Shown one piece after another: positions 1 through 13,200 of a DNA stretch of 64,000 nt. Each line of letters opens with the position of its first letter. Position 1 is the stretch's first letter. The stretch is from Ovis canadensis (taxonomy: Eukaryota > Chordata > Mammalia > Artiodactyla > Bovidae), in NCBI RefSeq assembly GCF_042477335.2, contig NC_091255.1, forward strand, positions 28,622,501 through 28,686,500, in the 5' to 3' direction. The position numbers and the translations under genes were made by a program. The notes under the pieces were generated by a model. It was not told where the DNA came from. It made no database searches and saw only the letters and a program-made list of their open reading frames with translations.

Positions 1-590
1 CCAATGGCACGGACTCCTGGGTAAACACTACAGTGACCGGCACCATTAGCCGCAGCTGCGGGAAGAAGCATCAGATCCATCAGCTGAGTCTCCATCTTCC
101 CGGGCTGTCCCTTGGTCCTCCACCCCTGAGGTCTTACCTTCAGGGAATTCAGCCCACTGATCTGGGAGTAAGGCAACGGGGCCCGGTAGGTCTCCGTGGT
201 CTTCCACCAGAGCGGCAACCCTAGCACGATGACCACCGTGGCGAAGAAGAGGGCGGCGCGCTTGCCTCGGACCACCTCTGGGGGGCACGGAGGGATCCAC
301 TGAGGAACCAGCAGTGGGCTTGGGTGCCTGCCCCACCCCGGAGGCGGAGGAGCCCCCGGCAACCCGTCCTCAGAGTCTCTCGGCCCGCCTTCCGAGGGAT
401 TCCCGGGCTAGGGGCCCGGGCCCGAGTCTGAAAGAATCCTGTCTGAGACGAACCCCGACCCCCAGTCCGCGAGACCTCTGGCACACCACAGTCCCCACCC
501 CTGCATTCCTCCCTTGCATTCCGCGAGCCGCAGCCCCGACCCGAATGCCACCGAACCTAGGTCCGTAGCCGCGGCCCCGGCGGCCGCCAT
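1..590 (-). CDS. PIGS: GPI transamidase subunit PIG-S, 5' exons only (partial)
   Basis: PIG-S is a subunit of the ER GPI-transamidase, which attaches GPI anchors to proteins. Three coding exons are visible. Exon 1 is 590-557: the ATG lies at 590-588 and encodes [11 protein letters not shown]. Exon 2 is 277-138. Exon 3 starts at 55 and runs off the window at 1. AG acceptors and GT donors flank each junction and the phase is continuous (34 + 140 nt, then an in-frame CTG CGG CTA). Exon 2 encodes a hydrophobic stretch, [18 protein letters not shown], which is the N-terminal membrane segment, followed by [22 protein letters not shown]. Exon 3 continues [18 protein letters not shown]. These match my memory of human PIGS closely. 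The rest of the gene lies beyond position 1, so I cannot judge whether it is intact. Confidence 0.95.
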
Positions 591-720
591 GCTTACGTCC
601 GACCGCTCCTGCCGCCGAGGGGCGGGGCCGCGCAGGCCTCCCCCAATCGGAAACCCGCACGGAGGGGGCGCGCCCACCGCCGCGGTCGCGACCAATCACT
701 AGCGGCACTCCGGCGGGAGG
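330..720 (-). promoter_or_regulatory. PIGS: PIGS CpG-rich promoter region
   Basis: The segment is GC- and CpG-rich and spans the PIGS start codon. On the plus strand it shows a GC box (GGGGCGGGG, about 617-625) and two CCAAT motifs (643-647 and 692-696). There is no TATA box at a convincing distance. This is the usual form of a housekeeping promoter; the transcription start is inferred to lie between about 595 and 690. Confidence 0.7.
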
Positions 721-747
721 AAGCCTGCGAGGGCTAGGTGGTGATGA

Positions 748-868
748 GGTTCAGTCGTGGCCGACTCTTGCAGCCTCATGGACTGTAGCCCGCCAGGCTT
801 CTCTGTCCATAGGATTCTCCAGGCAAGAATACTGGAGTGGGTTGTCGTTTCCTTCTCCAGCGAGGGGT
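748..868 (-). mobile_element. Bov-tA/Bov-A SINE fragment
   Basis: This is the reverse complement of the ruminant Bov-A core: the segments reading GGACTGTAGCCCGCCAGGC and CAAGAATACTGGAGTGGG are diagnostic. It is truncated and begins right upstream of the PIGS promoter. Confidence 0.85.
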
Positions 869-1005
869 AGGAGGGGTCCGCAAAGAGCCTCTCCTGGAAT
901 TTGAAAGGTGGCTGCCCCGGGGTCAACGGGTGGTTGAGAAACTGCGGGTTTCGGTTTTGCTGGAAGACACCCTCCGATTCCATGTGGAACCTACTCCTGG
1001 CCCCA

Positions 1006-1180
1006 AGGGTTAAGAGCGCAAACTCTGCGATCGTTAAATACTAGCTGGGCGATACGGGAAGCTCTAAGTCTCAATTTTCTCATCTGAAAAATGGAGATAC
1101 TGACTTAAATGAGGTCATTCATAAAGAGCACACGGAAAGTCACCTATCACGGTCATTGTTTATCATCCTTATTATAGAGC
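1006..1180 (+). mobile_element. MIR SINE, old and diverged
   Basis: The order of segments follows the MIR consensus: GGTTAAGAGCGCAAACTCTG, then a tail-like TCTCAATTTTCTCATCTGAA and AAATGGAGATACT. Divergence is high, as expected for this ancient mammalian family. Confidence 0.65.
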
Positions 1181-1286
1181 TCCTCTTCCTGAGGAGCAAG
1201 CTAGTAGTACCTGTTTTAGCATATTTAGCTCATTTAATAGTTTTTAAATTCATTTGGATTCATTCCTAACTTGTTAAAGTCTGAAT

Positions 1287-1484
1287 GAAGTGAAGTCGCT
1301 CAGTCGTGTCCGACTCTTTGCGACCCCGTGGACTGTAGCCCACCAGGCTCCTCCGTCCATGGGATTCTCCAGGCAAGAATACTGGAGTGGGTTGCCATTT
1401 CCTTCTCCAGGGGATCTTCCTGACCCAGGATAGAACCCAGGTCTCCCGCATTGCAGGCAGACGCTTTAACCTCTGAGCCACTTC
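1287..1484 (-). mobile_element. Bov-tA SINE, near full length
   Basis: The plus strand reads the complement of Bov-tA from TCAGTCGTGTCCGACTCTTT to GCAGGCAGACGCTTTAACCT, ending at the tRNA-derived head. Divergence from the familiar consensus looks low. Confidence 0.9.
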
Positions 1485-1494
1485 ACTAAAATTC

Positions 1495-1875
1495 TTACAA
1501 ACTCATGAGCACAGACTCTGGATCTTTCTTGTTCAAATTTGGTTCAAATCCCAGCCTCCTTACTTCACCTGAGCGATCTTGAGAAGCGATCTTGTTTCCT
1601 CATATTAAAATAGGGATTAAAAAAAATAAAATAAAATAGGGATAGCAGGGAATTCCCTGGTGGTCCAGTGGTTAAGACTTTGCAGGGGCATGGATTCGAT
1701 CCCTGCTCAGGGAACTAAGATCCTGCATGCATATAGCTCAGCCAAAAGGAATAAAATTGTTTTTTAAAATAAATAAATAGGAATTGCAATAGTATCTACT
1801 TTATATAGAATTGTTGTAGTATGTGAGTTAATAACTGTAAATGCCTGGCAGGAGACTGCTATTAAGTGTTAGCTA
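1495..1875 (+). mobile_element. MIR SINE split by a CHR SINE
   Basis: The left part (1495-1640) carries the MIR core, GAGCACAGACTCTGGATC, and a TTTCCTCAT-like segment. The right part (1785-1875) continues with TTGTTGTAGTATGTGAGTTA and AATGCCTGGCA. A CHR-type SINE sits between the two halves, so the MIR was present first. Confidence 0.6.
1648..1783 (+). mobile_element. CHR-type tRNA-Glu SINE
   Basis: It starts GGGAATTCCCTGGTGGTCCA and contains a tRNA-like B box, GGATTCGATCCCTGC, then AACTAAGATCCTGCATGC and an A-rich tail. It is inserted in an older MIR. Confidence 0.85.
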
Positions 1876-2395
1876 TTTTTATTTATATAAGATCAGGCCA
1901 CACTGAGCCTACATTCCCATACTGCAATAATTATTTGGGAGAAGCATTGGCTGTGCACGTTACTTAGAGCATGGCCTCCGCAGTTCACACAGAACACACC
2001 CAGTAGGTTCTCTCGTCCTTTCATCTGCTCAGATAGACCCAGAGTCTCAACCTATTCCCAATGCCCAGGCCAAGAGGTCAAAGTTCAGCATGAGACCTCA
2101 CCAGGTCACTCTTGCCCAGACCCTTAAACTGGCTCCCTCTGTGCCCCTATCTATCTCAGATAGGAATGAGCAACAGCCCTTGGTAACCTCTTAGATAACC
2201 GTGCTGGGTCTGGCAGTGCTTAGGTTGGGGATTTTCCTGTTGGGCAAGAACCCAGGTGCTGCTCCTGTAGTGGCTTCCCCTGGTGGAATGTGTCAACACA
2301 GCTGAGAGGTGAGAGACTCCTATTGCCTCTTTGCCCAGTTTGGGGCCATGCACAAAAGCTGCCATCAGAAGTTGCTTGGGTCTAGCCTCACTCTG

Positions 2396-2612
2396 GGCTT
2401 CCCTAGTGGCTCAGATGATAAAGAATCCACCCACAATGCAGGAGACCTTGGTTCAATCCCTAGATTAGGAAGATCCCCTGGAGGAGGCATGGCAAACCTA
2501 CTCCAGTATTCTTGCCTGGAGAATCCCCATGGACAAGAGAGGAGCCTTGCAGGGTACATTCCATGGGAGTTGCCAAGAGTTGGACACGATTGAGTGACTA
2601 AGCACAGCACAG
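2396..2612 (+). mobile_element. Bov-tA SINE, full length
   Basis: It begins GGGCTTCCCTAGTGGCTCAG with a tRNA-derived head, continues with the Bov-A body (CTCCAGTATTCTTGCCTGGA), and ends with the GAGTTGGACACGATTGAGTG tail. Confidence 0.92.
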
Positions 2613-2901
2613 CCTCACTCCGTTCTTCTGCACCTGCAGTCAAGTGCCTCTAAAGTGGCAGTTCCTGAAAGACTCACAGCCCTCCATACCTCCTCGCTCC
2701 AGCCTCAGACATCAACAAGAGCCTGAGCTGAGAATGGTGACTGGATGTGCCCCTCCCCCTAAACTTAATGCCCAGTAAAACAAAATCCACCCTTTCCACC
2801 TCCACAGTCCAAGATGGCTCAGAGGCACTACAGAGATCAGAAACTGGGGGGTGAAATTAGATATGTAAAAAATGCAGACAAAGTAGCATGGTTTGCTACC
2901 A

Positions 2902-2907
2902 TTTATT
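2902..2907 (-). terminator. ALDOC: Poly(A) signal AATAAA of ALDOC
   Basis: The plus strand reads TTTATT, which is AATAAA on the gene strand, 384 bp downstream of the ALDOC stop codon. The spacing gives a 3' UTR of about 400 nt, typical for ALDOC. Cleavage is expected near 2880-2890. Confidence 0.75.
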
Positions 2908-3290
2908 TGCTATGTGGTATGCGCACAAAGCATGAGTCAGCGCTGCCGCCCTACCCTCTGACCCCAGAAGAGAGGGCGGGCAGGCACAGCCCCAGGAGAA
3001 GTAACCCCATCATGGGAAAATTGTAGGGGGTGGCAGAAGCTGGGGGGAGACCCAGGCATCCTGCTCTGACTTCTAGCAAGTTCTCCTGCCCTCAGTCATG
3101 AGGGCTCCCTATCCTCCCATCCAATGGTCCCAGGTGCAGCAGTCTGAGAGGGGGGGGAGGAGAACAAAGGAAGACGACTCAGTGCTGGATGGAGGCATCT
3201 CTGCTCTGCAAGGCTACTTGGCCCTGGCCATAACTACAGGCAAAATTGGGCGCAGGTGGTTGGGCCAAGGGCTGTGGAGTGGAGGGGTAC

Positions 3291-5297
<2,007 letters not shown>

Positions 5298-6318
5298 GGT
5301 GACAGTTCTGTGGAATGGAGACAGGTATAAATGCTGGACCCCACCCACCCTACCCCCTCTGCTTCCTCTCCTGTTCATGTGGGCCAAATGGCCTCTTCCT
5401 TCCACCCCAACAAGCAACGATTGGGAACAGAGCTGCAGTCCTTGGCGCAAGTCCTGGACGTCAACATGGCACCAGTCTCTCGGGCAGCTAACAGGCTCGG
5501 GGCCCCAGTTCCCACATCTCCTTTTGTCCCTGACGGGCACCCTTCCCAGCCCCAGGGTAGGGGTGGGGAGGTGAACAGCCCCAAAGCTACAGGTCTTCTT
5601 ATGAAAATACTGCCTCAATAAAGATGCCAGTCTTTCTTTCACTGAATTTGGCCCCTTCTTCAGGTAGGCAAAAGCCCTGGCCATTCCAATTTCCTTTTTC
5701 TCATCCTCACTCAGCAGGGCCCTGAGGGAAGGTGCACTTCCGAGGCTTCAGAATGAGGCAAAAGTACCCATCATCCCTCTTCCCTCAGCTTCTGGAGGAA
5801 AGGGTGGGGGTAGGGAGTAGCAGTGGTGAAAAAAAACAAAAAAACAACGACCACGAGCTTCCATAACCTCTTCTCTATTCCTTAACAGGAATGGGAGCAG
5901 AGGCTCAGGATTGAAAGGGAGGAAGAGATTCAGGATAAGGAGGGAGGAGACCTATGGGGAGATGATGGTGAGACAGGCTAACTAGCCAAGGAGAAGGACC
6001 TAGCTCAGGCGGACCGTGAAGGCAGGAGAACTGGAGAGGGAACTCAGCCTAGGAGAGGAAGCAGGCTGAGGTTAAAACGGTTTGGGTGGGAGAGGCTAAC
6101 ACCAAGGAAAAGTCCAGCCGGCAGAGGAAGATTTGGAATCGGAAAAGCTGCATCAGAGCTAAAAGGAAGGGGTGCTGTGGGAGAAGCTGAGCTGTGGAGT
6201 GGACAGAAAGGAGAGAGTCGAGAAGGCACATCCAGGGCCCCGCAGGAGCAGGGCAAGGATGGCAGAGGCAAGAGTCAGGGAGAGCAAGCGGAGATGCTGA
6301 GCAACTCTAGGGGCTCAC

Positions 6319-6410
6319 CTGTCCGCAGCGAGGTAGCTGCGCAGCCACAGGAACAGCTCGCGCTCAGATCCGCGACAGCTGCGGCTCCAGCCCCGGCTTC
6401 TGTAAATGAG
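6319..6410 (-). other. ALDOC: ALDOC non-coding first exon (5' UTR), upstream edge approximate
   Basis: On the gene strand a good donor, GGACAG/GTGAGC, ends the exon at 6319. The next acceptor (CCACAG/AACTGTC, exon starting 5307) lies 10 nt before the ATG. A non-coding exon 1 followed by a roughly 1-kb intron is the known ALDOC layout. The 5' end is not defined by any signal I can read; 6410 is a guess. Confidence 0.7.
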
Positions 6411-6560
6411 GCTGCGGCTGCCGCAGAGCTACGTGACTCCCGCCCGGAGGGCGGGGCCTCTCCCCTCCCCGCCCTGGCCACGCCCCCTCCCAGGACCGGA
6501 GTGCGCGGTGAGGGGGCCCACGGAGGCGCTGCGATGAGGTGGAGTGACTGACTCTGCCGG
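6330..6560 (-). promoter_or_regulatory. ALDOC: ALDOC GC-rich promoter
   Basis: The region has several GC boxes (GAGGGCGGGGCCT near 6447 and CACGCCCCCTCC near 6479). It also has a TCACGTAG E-box-like site on the gene strand near 6430. There is no TATA box. The position directly upstream of exon 1 supports the call. Which factors bind is inference. Confidence 0.6.
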
Positions 6561-7104
6561 GATCTCTTGGAGGTGGTTGTAGACTGTCCTCCTCCTACCT
6601 CGCGGAGCCCAGACACCAGCGGAAAGGCCACCCTGGCAGGAAATGGGAAATCGGAAATTGTTCCGATTCCTGCCAGGGTGGCCTTGTGCAGAGGACTGTG
6701 CTGGCTGTTGGGGATGTATCCTGGTCTGATGAAGGAGAGTCACCGTAAACAATTACCATAGATAGGGTAGGTGGAACACAGGCAGCAACAGTGCGCGAGT
6801 CCAGGGCAGAGGGTTCTCTGTCCTCACCCCCTTATTCACCAGGGCTACCCCAGAGGGGGATGGAGAAGGTAAGAGAATGAAGCCTTGTCTGTTTCCCACC
6901 AGGCAGTGAGCCAGGGAACAAGTAGTCCAGTGCCCAGAGTATTTGGGGAAGCAAGAAAAGGAGTCAGGAGCTGGCTGTGGCTCTGGATGCATTGGGAGGG
7001 GTGTGTGGAGGTAGGGAGCCCAGGCAAAAGGACCAAGCTGCCTCCCCCTGAGCTCATCTACCCACCTCCCACCCAAGAAATAAGATTCAGTGAGCCTGAA
7101 GAAA
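6540..7104. other. ALDOC-SPAG5 intergenic interval
   Basis: This 0.56-kb gap separates the ALDOC promoter from the SPAG5 polyadenylation site. I recognise no repeat family in it. Its one clear structure is the inverted repeat at 6624-6685, listed separately. Confidence 0.6.
6624..6685. repeat. Perfect 19-bp-arm inverted repeat (hairpin)
   Basis: The left arm, AAGGCCACCCTGGCAGGAA (6624-6642), is exactly complementary to the right arm at 6667-6685. Inside, TCGGAA (6651-6656) pairs with TTCCGA (6661-6666) around a 4-nt loop, ATTG. An 8-nt bulge (6643-6650) lies on the left side only. No TIR family is recognised. It is either a dyad regulatory element or a transcribable stem-loop; the sequence does not decide. 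Confidence 0.9.
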
Positions 7105-7118
7105 TACATTAAATATAC

Positions 7119-7124
7119 TTTATT
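7119..7124 (-). terminator. SPAG5: Poly(A) signal AATAAA of SPAG5
   Basis: TTTATT on the plus strand reads AATAAA on the gene strand, 99 bp past the SPAG5 stop codon. Cleavage is expected near 7100-7105, giving a short 3' UTR of about 120 nt. Confidence 0.75.
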
Positions 7125-7222
7125 TTATAAACAGAGCTGGCTCTAAGCCAATTGGTCCTGATGTTGGGGTAACGGAGTGTTGCAGGTAAAAAGGGGTGCA
7201 ACAGACTCCAGCTTTCAGTTTC

Positions 7223-10200
7223 TTAGCTCAGAAATTGCAGCAATCCTTGTAGCTCCTTGCAACCCTTCACGACGTCTGGGATGGACAGCAGAGTCTGGAA
7301 AGAGATTCAGAAAAGGCAGCTCAGGGTCACAGGCCAGGAAGCGCCAGGCCTAAGAAACACCCTTAGAGGGGAGAAAATGGAAGCCACAGAGAAGCCCACA
7401 ACAGTGAATCAGGGCCCAGCTCTCAGCACAGGCTGGGAATCAGAGTTATGCTGATCAGTACCCCCAGCCAGGCCTTATGCCAAGTACCTAAGTTGCATCA
7501 ATGCCTCCTTTACCTCATAAATATGCTGAACAGTGTCATCTAGTTTCTTTAACTCCTCGTCAGAGCGCCGCAGATTCTCTTCCAGGATGTTTCTCTAAAA
7601 AACAAATAGGCTGCATAAGTTCTATCCTTAAAAGAATGACATAGCTTGTGGGGAAAGGTAGACATGGCAGGGAACTTGCTAGGGGAGATGGGAAACAGCC
7701 CTGGAATGGCATGGAAATCCTTACGTGGCTCTGGAACTTGACCGTGAGTTTTGCCTTCTCATTTTTCATCTCCAGGAACATCACCCTCAGTTTGTCCACC
7801 TGTAGATACGTTCAGATGAGTAGGGGCAAAGCCTAAGTTTCCCACCAGTTGCCCGGCTCTTTGGTTAACTCTGAGTCACCTCCTGGGAGAGCCACACTTT
7901 CTCCTGGATCCAGTTCGTGTCCATGGGCTGACAGTCAGGGTTCTGCTGGCCTGCCAGGGTCTCTTGGAGCACCTTAGTCTCTGTCTCTGCACGCCGAAGG
8001 GAGCGGGTGAGCTGGGTCACCTCCTCTCTAAGCCTCTGGGGATGAGAACGGAGAGGTATCTAGTAGCGCTCAAAGGTCCTCTCCATCCTTACCCCATGTG
8101 GTGAGCAAGGGTAGACCAGGGGACCCAATTCCCACATCTGGGACCCTGGCTATAGTGACACAGAAGGCAGAGGCCAGGCATCATGACGAACGTACTATGA
8201 GCTCGCCGCTTTTGTCTATCTGCTCCAGGATCTTCTCGTTCTGCTGCTGTATCACTTCCTGGAGTTCCTTTTCATTCTGTGAGAGAAAAGGAGGTGAGAA
8301 GGCAGTGGGAGAGCTGGCTTCTTTGCAGCCCTTGCCAAGAGATAAGATTTCACGCCTGACTCATGCTCAGTCCAGGTGATACCAATTACCAACACTCCAA
8401 TTCTTCCTCTAGGGCTAGGTCAGGCCAGGCACATTTCCCTGTAGAGAGAGCTCTGCTGGAGTTCCTGACTTCTAGGTCAGCCTGGAAGATGGGTCAGCCT
8501 ATAGCTGGTTCCCAAATATGTGAATTGTCTAACCCCAGGAAGGGCAAAACTAGGGCAATAGTTGGAAAATCCCCACCACCCAGATTCCTGGAGAGACAGC
8601 AGCTCCCAGTGGGCCCGCACAGCTGCCCCAGTTCCTCATGGCTTCACTTCCAGGCCCCTCCTCCACCTTGTAGCGCAAGCACAAGGTCTGGTTCAGCTTC
8701 TCTATGTCCGCTTCCTTTGCCTTCTGGGCTTCCTGATGCTGTTCTTCCTGGGCCTGCAGCTGAGCCTGCAGATCACATCTAAGGGAGGGAAAAGTTCAGT
8801 ATTATTCCTGCCCCCACCAGGGGCTGGCTGGGCCCTTGACATTAAGGGGCTGCTCACATGACCTGCCCTCTCTCACTAAGACTGCACTCCACTTACATCT
8901 TTTGCTGCAGAGTCCTGACAGCCTCTTCTTTAGACTCCTGCAACAAGGAACACAGGCTCTGAAGTTCCAGAGTCTTAGTACCCATTTCTGCCAGGCTCTT
9001 CTCAATGTCTGGGCTTTCTGAAAGAGAAAGTACTAGATAAGAGGCAAAGCCCTTTAGCTCCAGAAGGAAGGAGTACATAGCCATCACTTCTTCCACTCTT
9101 ATCCATGTTCCCCACCCATAGGATTTGAATATCCGGAACATTACCGATCCCCCAAAGGCAGAACTGAAATAAGCCCAAATTGAATTGAGGTTTTTAGAGC
9201 AAAGCACTTCTCACTGCTTTAGCCTTTATCATCACAACCAGATCTAGAAATGAGGCAGGATCCCTGGAGCCCATCCTAACCTGTAGGCTCAAGGGAAACT
9301 GTTGATGCTACTCTAGTGAAAGCACTCTTGTCACTTCCAAGCAAGGGCACAGGAGTGGATTCTGGGTCTGAAACAAAAAACAACTGTGGCAGAGGGCCCC
9401 TCTGGTGGCCCCGTCAAGGATCTGCCACCACATAAGCCGGGAGAGACGGGGTCTGTTGGCAGCATCTTCAGAGCTGAAGATACCAGGAGCAGGGTCCCAG
9501 CTTTCCCACCCTTCAATTCCAGGGCCTTTAACCTTCATCTGCCTCTGCTGTCTGGGCACTTCCCAAGAAGGTGCTGTCACTGGGCGGAGGGTGTTCCTGG
9601 GAAAGAGCACTGGCTGTGCTTATCAGGAGGGTCTCTGGTTCAGCCTGAGGGCAAAGGAAAAAAAATGTCAGCTGCTTTTCAGGGTTAGTTGAGTTCCCTG
9701 AACTTACAGGTACTCACTAGCCATCTCCGTGGGAATGCTGTTCTATCACCTCTCTTCTCTATCTTCAACTTTTCCATTAGTTCCTCTCCCTGAACTTAAT
9801 TCTCTCTCACTAGAACAGTAATTTTTTTTAAAAAAGCCTTCTTTTTACCTTAAGTACCCTTTTAGCTACTGCCTTTTCTCTTTCCCTTCAATTTAAATAA
9901 AAGAAAGAAAAGATTACATTTCTTGCCTTAAATTCTCACCATCTATGGAATCCCTGGGCCACTACACACAGGATTCTGCCCACCATTCCACCATTGTTGG
10001 AACACCAAAGGCATCCTCATTATTTTGTGCTCCAAGGGCAGCCTTACTTTCAAATGCAGTGGACTCCTTTCAGATCTTATTTCACCTGACCTATGTAATA
10101 ACCAATGACCATGTTCTATTAGAAATTTCATTTTCTTAGGTTTTGTGACATAACTTTGCTTCACAGGTAGGACTCATACCTTTCTGGCTATTTCTTCTCT

Positions 10201-13200
10201 CTGTGCGGAGGTCTATCTTTAACTGTGGGCTCCTTCTGGTTCATACTTGATCCCCTTTACACTCTAATTCATTCCCCACATGGCTTCACCTCAGGAGCTC
10301 CACAGAAGCATCCACTTCTATACTGATGACCCTTCAATCTGTCTCTCTACAACTGGACTTTTCCCCAATCTCCTGGTCCAAAGGCTCAACTGCCTGTGAA
10401 AAATCTACCAGATTGCTCCACGGTTCACCTGAAATTTACTATGTATAAAGCTGAGCTAACCATTTTTCCTGCCCCACCCCACTTGTATTTAAGATCCTAG
10501 AGCAGGGAGGCAGCAAATTACAGCCTGTGGTTTCAATCTGGCCTGCCACCTGTCTTTGTAAATAAAGTTTTATTGAAACATTGCCACATCCATGTATTTA
10601 CATACTCTCTATGGCTGCTTCTGAGCTACAAAGGCAGAGTTGAGTAGCTGAGACAGAGATCACATACCTCGCAAAACTGAAAATATTTATCACATTGCAC
10701 ATTACAGGAAAAGTCTGCCAATCTCAGTTCTATAGAGTGTTGCCATCTTTCCAGCAAAAAAGATCATCAGTCACTCTTTCACCTTACTCCTATATCAAAC
10801 TGGTCACCATATTCTATTACCTTCTGTTGTTATGTAATCGCTAAGTCATGTCCGACTCTTTTATGACCCCACAGACTGTAGCCCTCCTGGCTCCACTGTC
10901 CATGGGATTTCCCAGGTAAGAATACAGGAGTGGGTTGCCTATTTCCTTCTCCAGGGGATCTTCCCAACCCAAGATCTAACCCACATCTCCTGCATTGTAA
11001 GCAGATTCTTTACTGCTGAGCCACCAGAGAAGCCCTCTATTACCTTTACTTCCTAAATATGTATTGAATTCATTCAATCCATCCCCTCCTCCATATCCCT
11101 TCTATAATCGCTATTAGTTCAAGTCTTCAAAAATCTGGCCTCCTGCCTACTTCTCCAGCCTCTTCCCCTTGTCATCCCGGCCCCACATAGCTTCTATAAT
11201 CCACTTATAAAGGGCTACTTCCCAGGCCCCAAACTCACCACATTCCATATGAGCAGAGCCTTGGCCTTGTTCACCTGGTTAGCCCAGCACCTGACCCAGG
11301 CCTTGTCACAGGGCAGACACTACAAAAAGTACCCCTAATGCCTCTATGACTTTCATATGCTGTTCCCTCTGCCTGGTGGGCCTTCCTGTATACCCACCCC
11401 TGCTCTACAAACTTCTAACCTCAAGACTCTGCCCAAGAATCACCTGCTCTGAGACGACATCCTAACTCTCAAAACTAAAGCTGATGCTCCTTTCTCTGTG
11501 GCCATACAACCTTCTATCACAATCACAAGTCAAAATGACATATTTACATCTGTCTGTCTTCCCAAGACTAGATTTCTGTGCTTATCACACGCTGGGGAAT
11601 GGGGTCAGCTCATAAGCAATTTGATTTCAGGATTCTGGCTCTGCCCTTAACTGTTGAATAAGCTAATTAACTCTGCAGTCTGAAAGATATCCACCATTTA
11701 CTCTGCAGTGTGCACTGTGGGGAAGCCAAAGAAGCAATGCTAAACTTCTGCTTGCTATAAACACAGTCTAGCAGAAAGACGAAACATCCAAGGAAAATTA
11801 ATACAAGTGCAAAAGGAGAGTAAGCTCATGAGAAATACAGCAGAAGATCACTGAGTCCACTGATGTCTGGGAACATTTCAAAGAAAGTGAACCAGAGAGA
11901 ATTTTAATAGGAAGGAAAAGACATTTCCAGTTTGAAGATAGAGGAGAATGAACATGGTAACAGCCTGCATCTGGGTAAGAATGGAAATGAGATGTGTGTG
12001 TAGTGTGTAGGCAGTCTAGTGGGAGTAAAGAGCTCATAATAGGAAAGAAGGAGACAGACAACAGGCTGAAGATATCCTGTAGGCAACTGAAAGTCACTGA
12101 AGGTCACAGAAATGGAACAGTATTTTAGGAAGACCATTCTATACAATAAAGATACAATTGGAAAAACCCTCAGTAAACCAAGATTAGAGGGGAACTTCCT
12201 CAACTTGAATCCTTTTCAGCGTTGTGGGGGAAGTTCTAGCTAATGCAGTAAGAAAGGGAATAAAAGGTTTACAGACAGGGAAGGAAGAAATAATACTGTC
12301 TTTATTTGAAGATATGACTGTAAGGGAAGAGAAGGAAACCCCGTATCCCACCTTCTCCTTTAGTTTCGTCTGTAGGAAGAGGGTCAGGCTATGGAGTTGC
12401 TCCGTCAGCACCCCCAGCTCTTGGGAATACTGGCACATCTTCTCCAGGTCTTGCTGCTGTGTTTCTGCTACGATGCTGGCTAGTTTAACCCTGAAATAGG
12501 AAGGATATAAGGAATTTTAGCCTTGAAATAAGGAAGGGCTTCCTACATAGCTCAGAGGTAAAGAATCCTCCTGCAATGCAGGAGATACAGGTTCAATCTC
12601 TGGGTCGGGAAATCCCCTGGAAAAGGACGTGGCAACCCACTCCAGTATTCTTGCTTGGGAAATCCCATGGACAGAGGAGCCTGGCGGACTACCATCCATG
12701 GGGTCAGAAAGAGTCAGACACAACTTAGCAACTAAACAACAATAAGAAAGGAACAGAGAAGATGGCCAAACACCAGGTGACCTTCTCCGAACACTTCCCC
12801 AAACCGCCCCCACAGAACTGCATTCAAAGCGAGAAACAAGAGGCTCTTGGACCCTGGTACAATTCCCTTCTTGGAGACTTCCGCTTCCAGAAGCGGGCCT
12901 GGGAAAGAAGTCCTCAGGGGGAAGCACCGAGAGGTAGAGATCTTACTTCAGATTCTCCACGGTGTCCTTGAGGCCCTCACACTGCATGCTGCGCTCCCGG
13001 AGCACTTCCAGCGTGGTTTTCAACTGACACTCAACCTGGCCCAGCTCCAGGTGAGCAACCTGATTCTCCTGTTCAGCAAACTGGGGAGACAGGACAAAGA
13101 AGGCAGGCAAGGAGTGAGGCGTGGCAGGGTGGGGAAATGCATCCAAGTGGGACACTTTACAGAGTCCTGGGATCAGAGGCTTCTTCCAGTCCAGTCTCAA

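Larger units (their letters stand above)
10240..11560 (+). mobile_element. L2 LINE relic, interrupted
   Basis: The text follows the L2 3' region: CTGATGACCCTTCAATCTGT, then after two interruptions TGGCCTCCTGCCTACTTCTC, then CATATGCTGTTCCCTCTGCC. It is heavily diverged and non-coding. Two later elements (10500-10745 and 10838-11036) lie inside it. Confidence 0.65.
9645..12351 (-). other. SPAG5: SPAG5 intron 15
   Basis: This 2.7-kb intron separates the last coiled-coil exons from exon 15. It holds a long L2 relic, a hAT-like fragment and a Bov-tA copy, each listed separately. 9700-10230 shows no recognised feature beyond T-rich sequence. Confidence 0.8.

Noticed and set aside
1648-1783. tRNA-like B-box sequences in CHR and Bov-tA copies
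   Set aside because: They are tRNA-derived SINE heads. None has an intact cloverleaf with matching acceptor stem.
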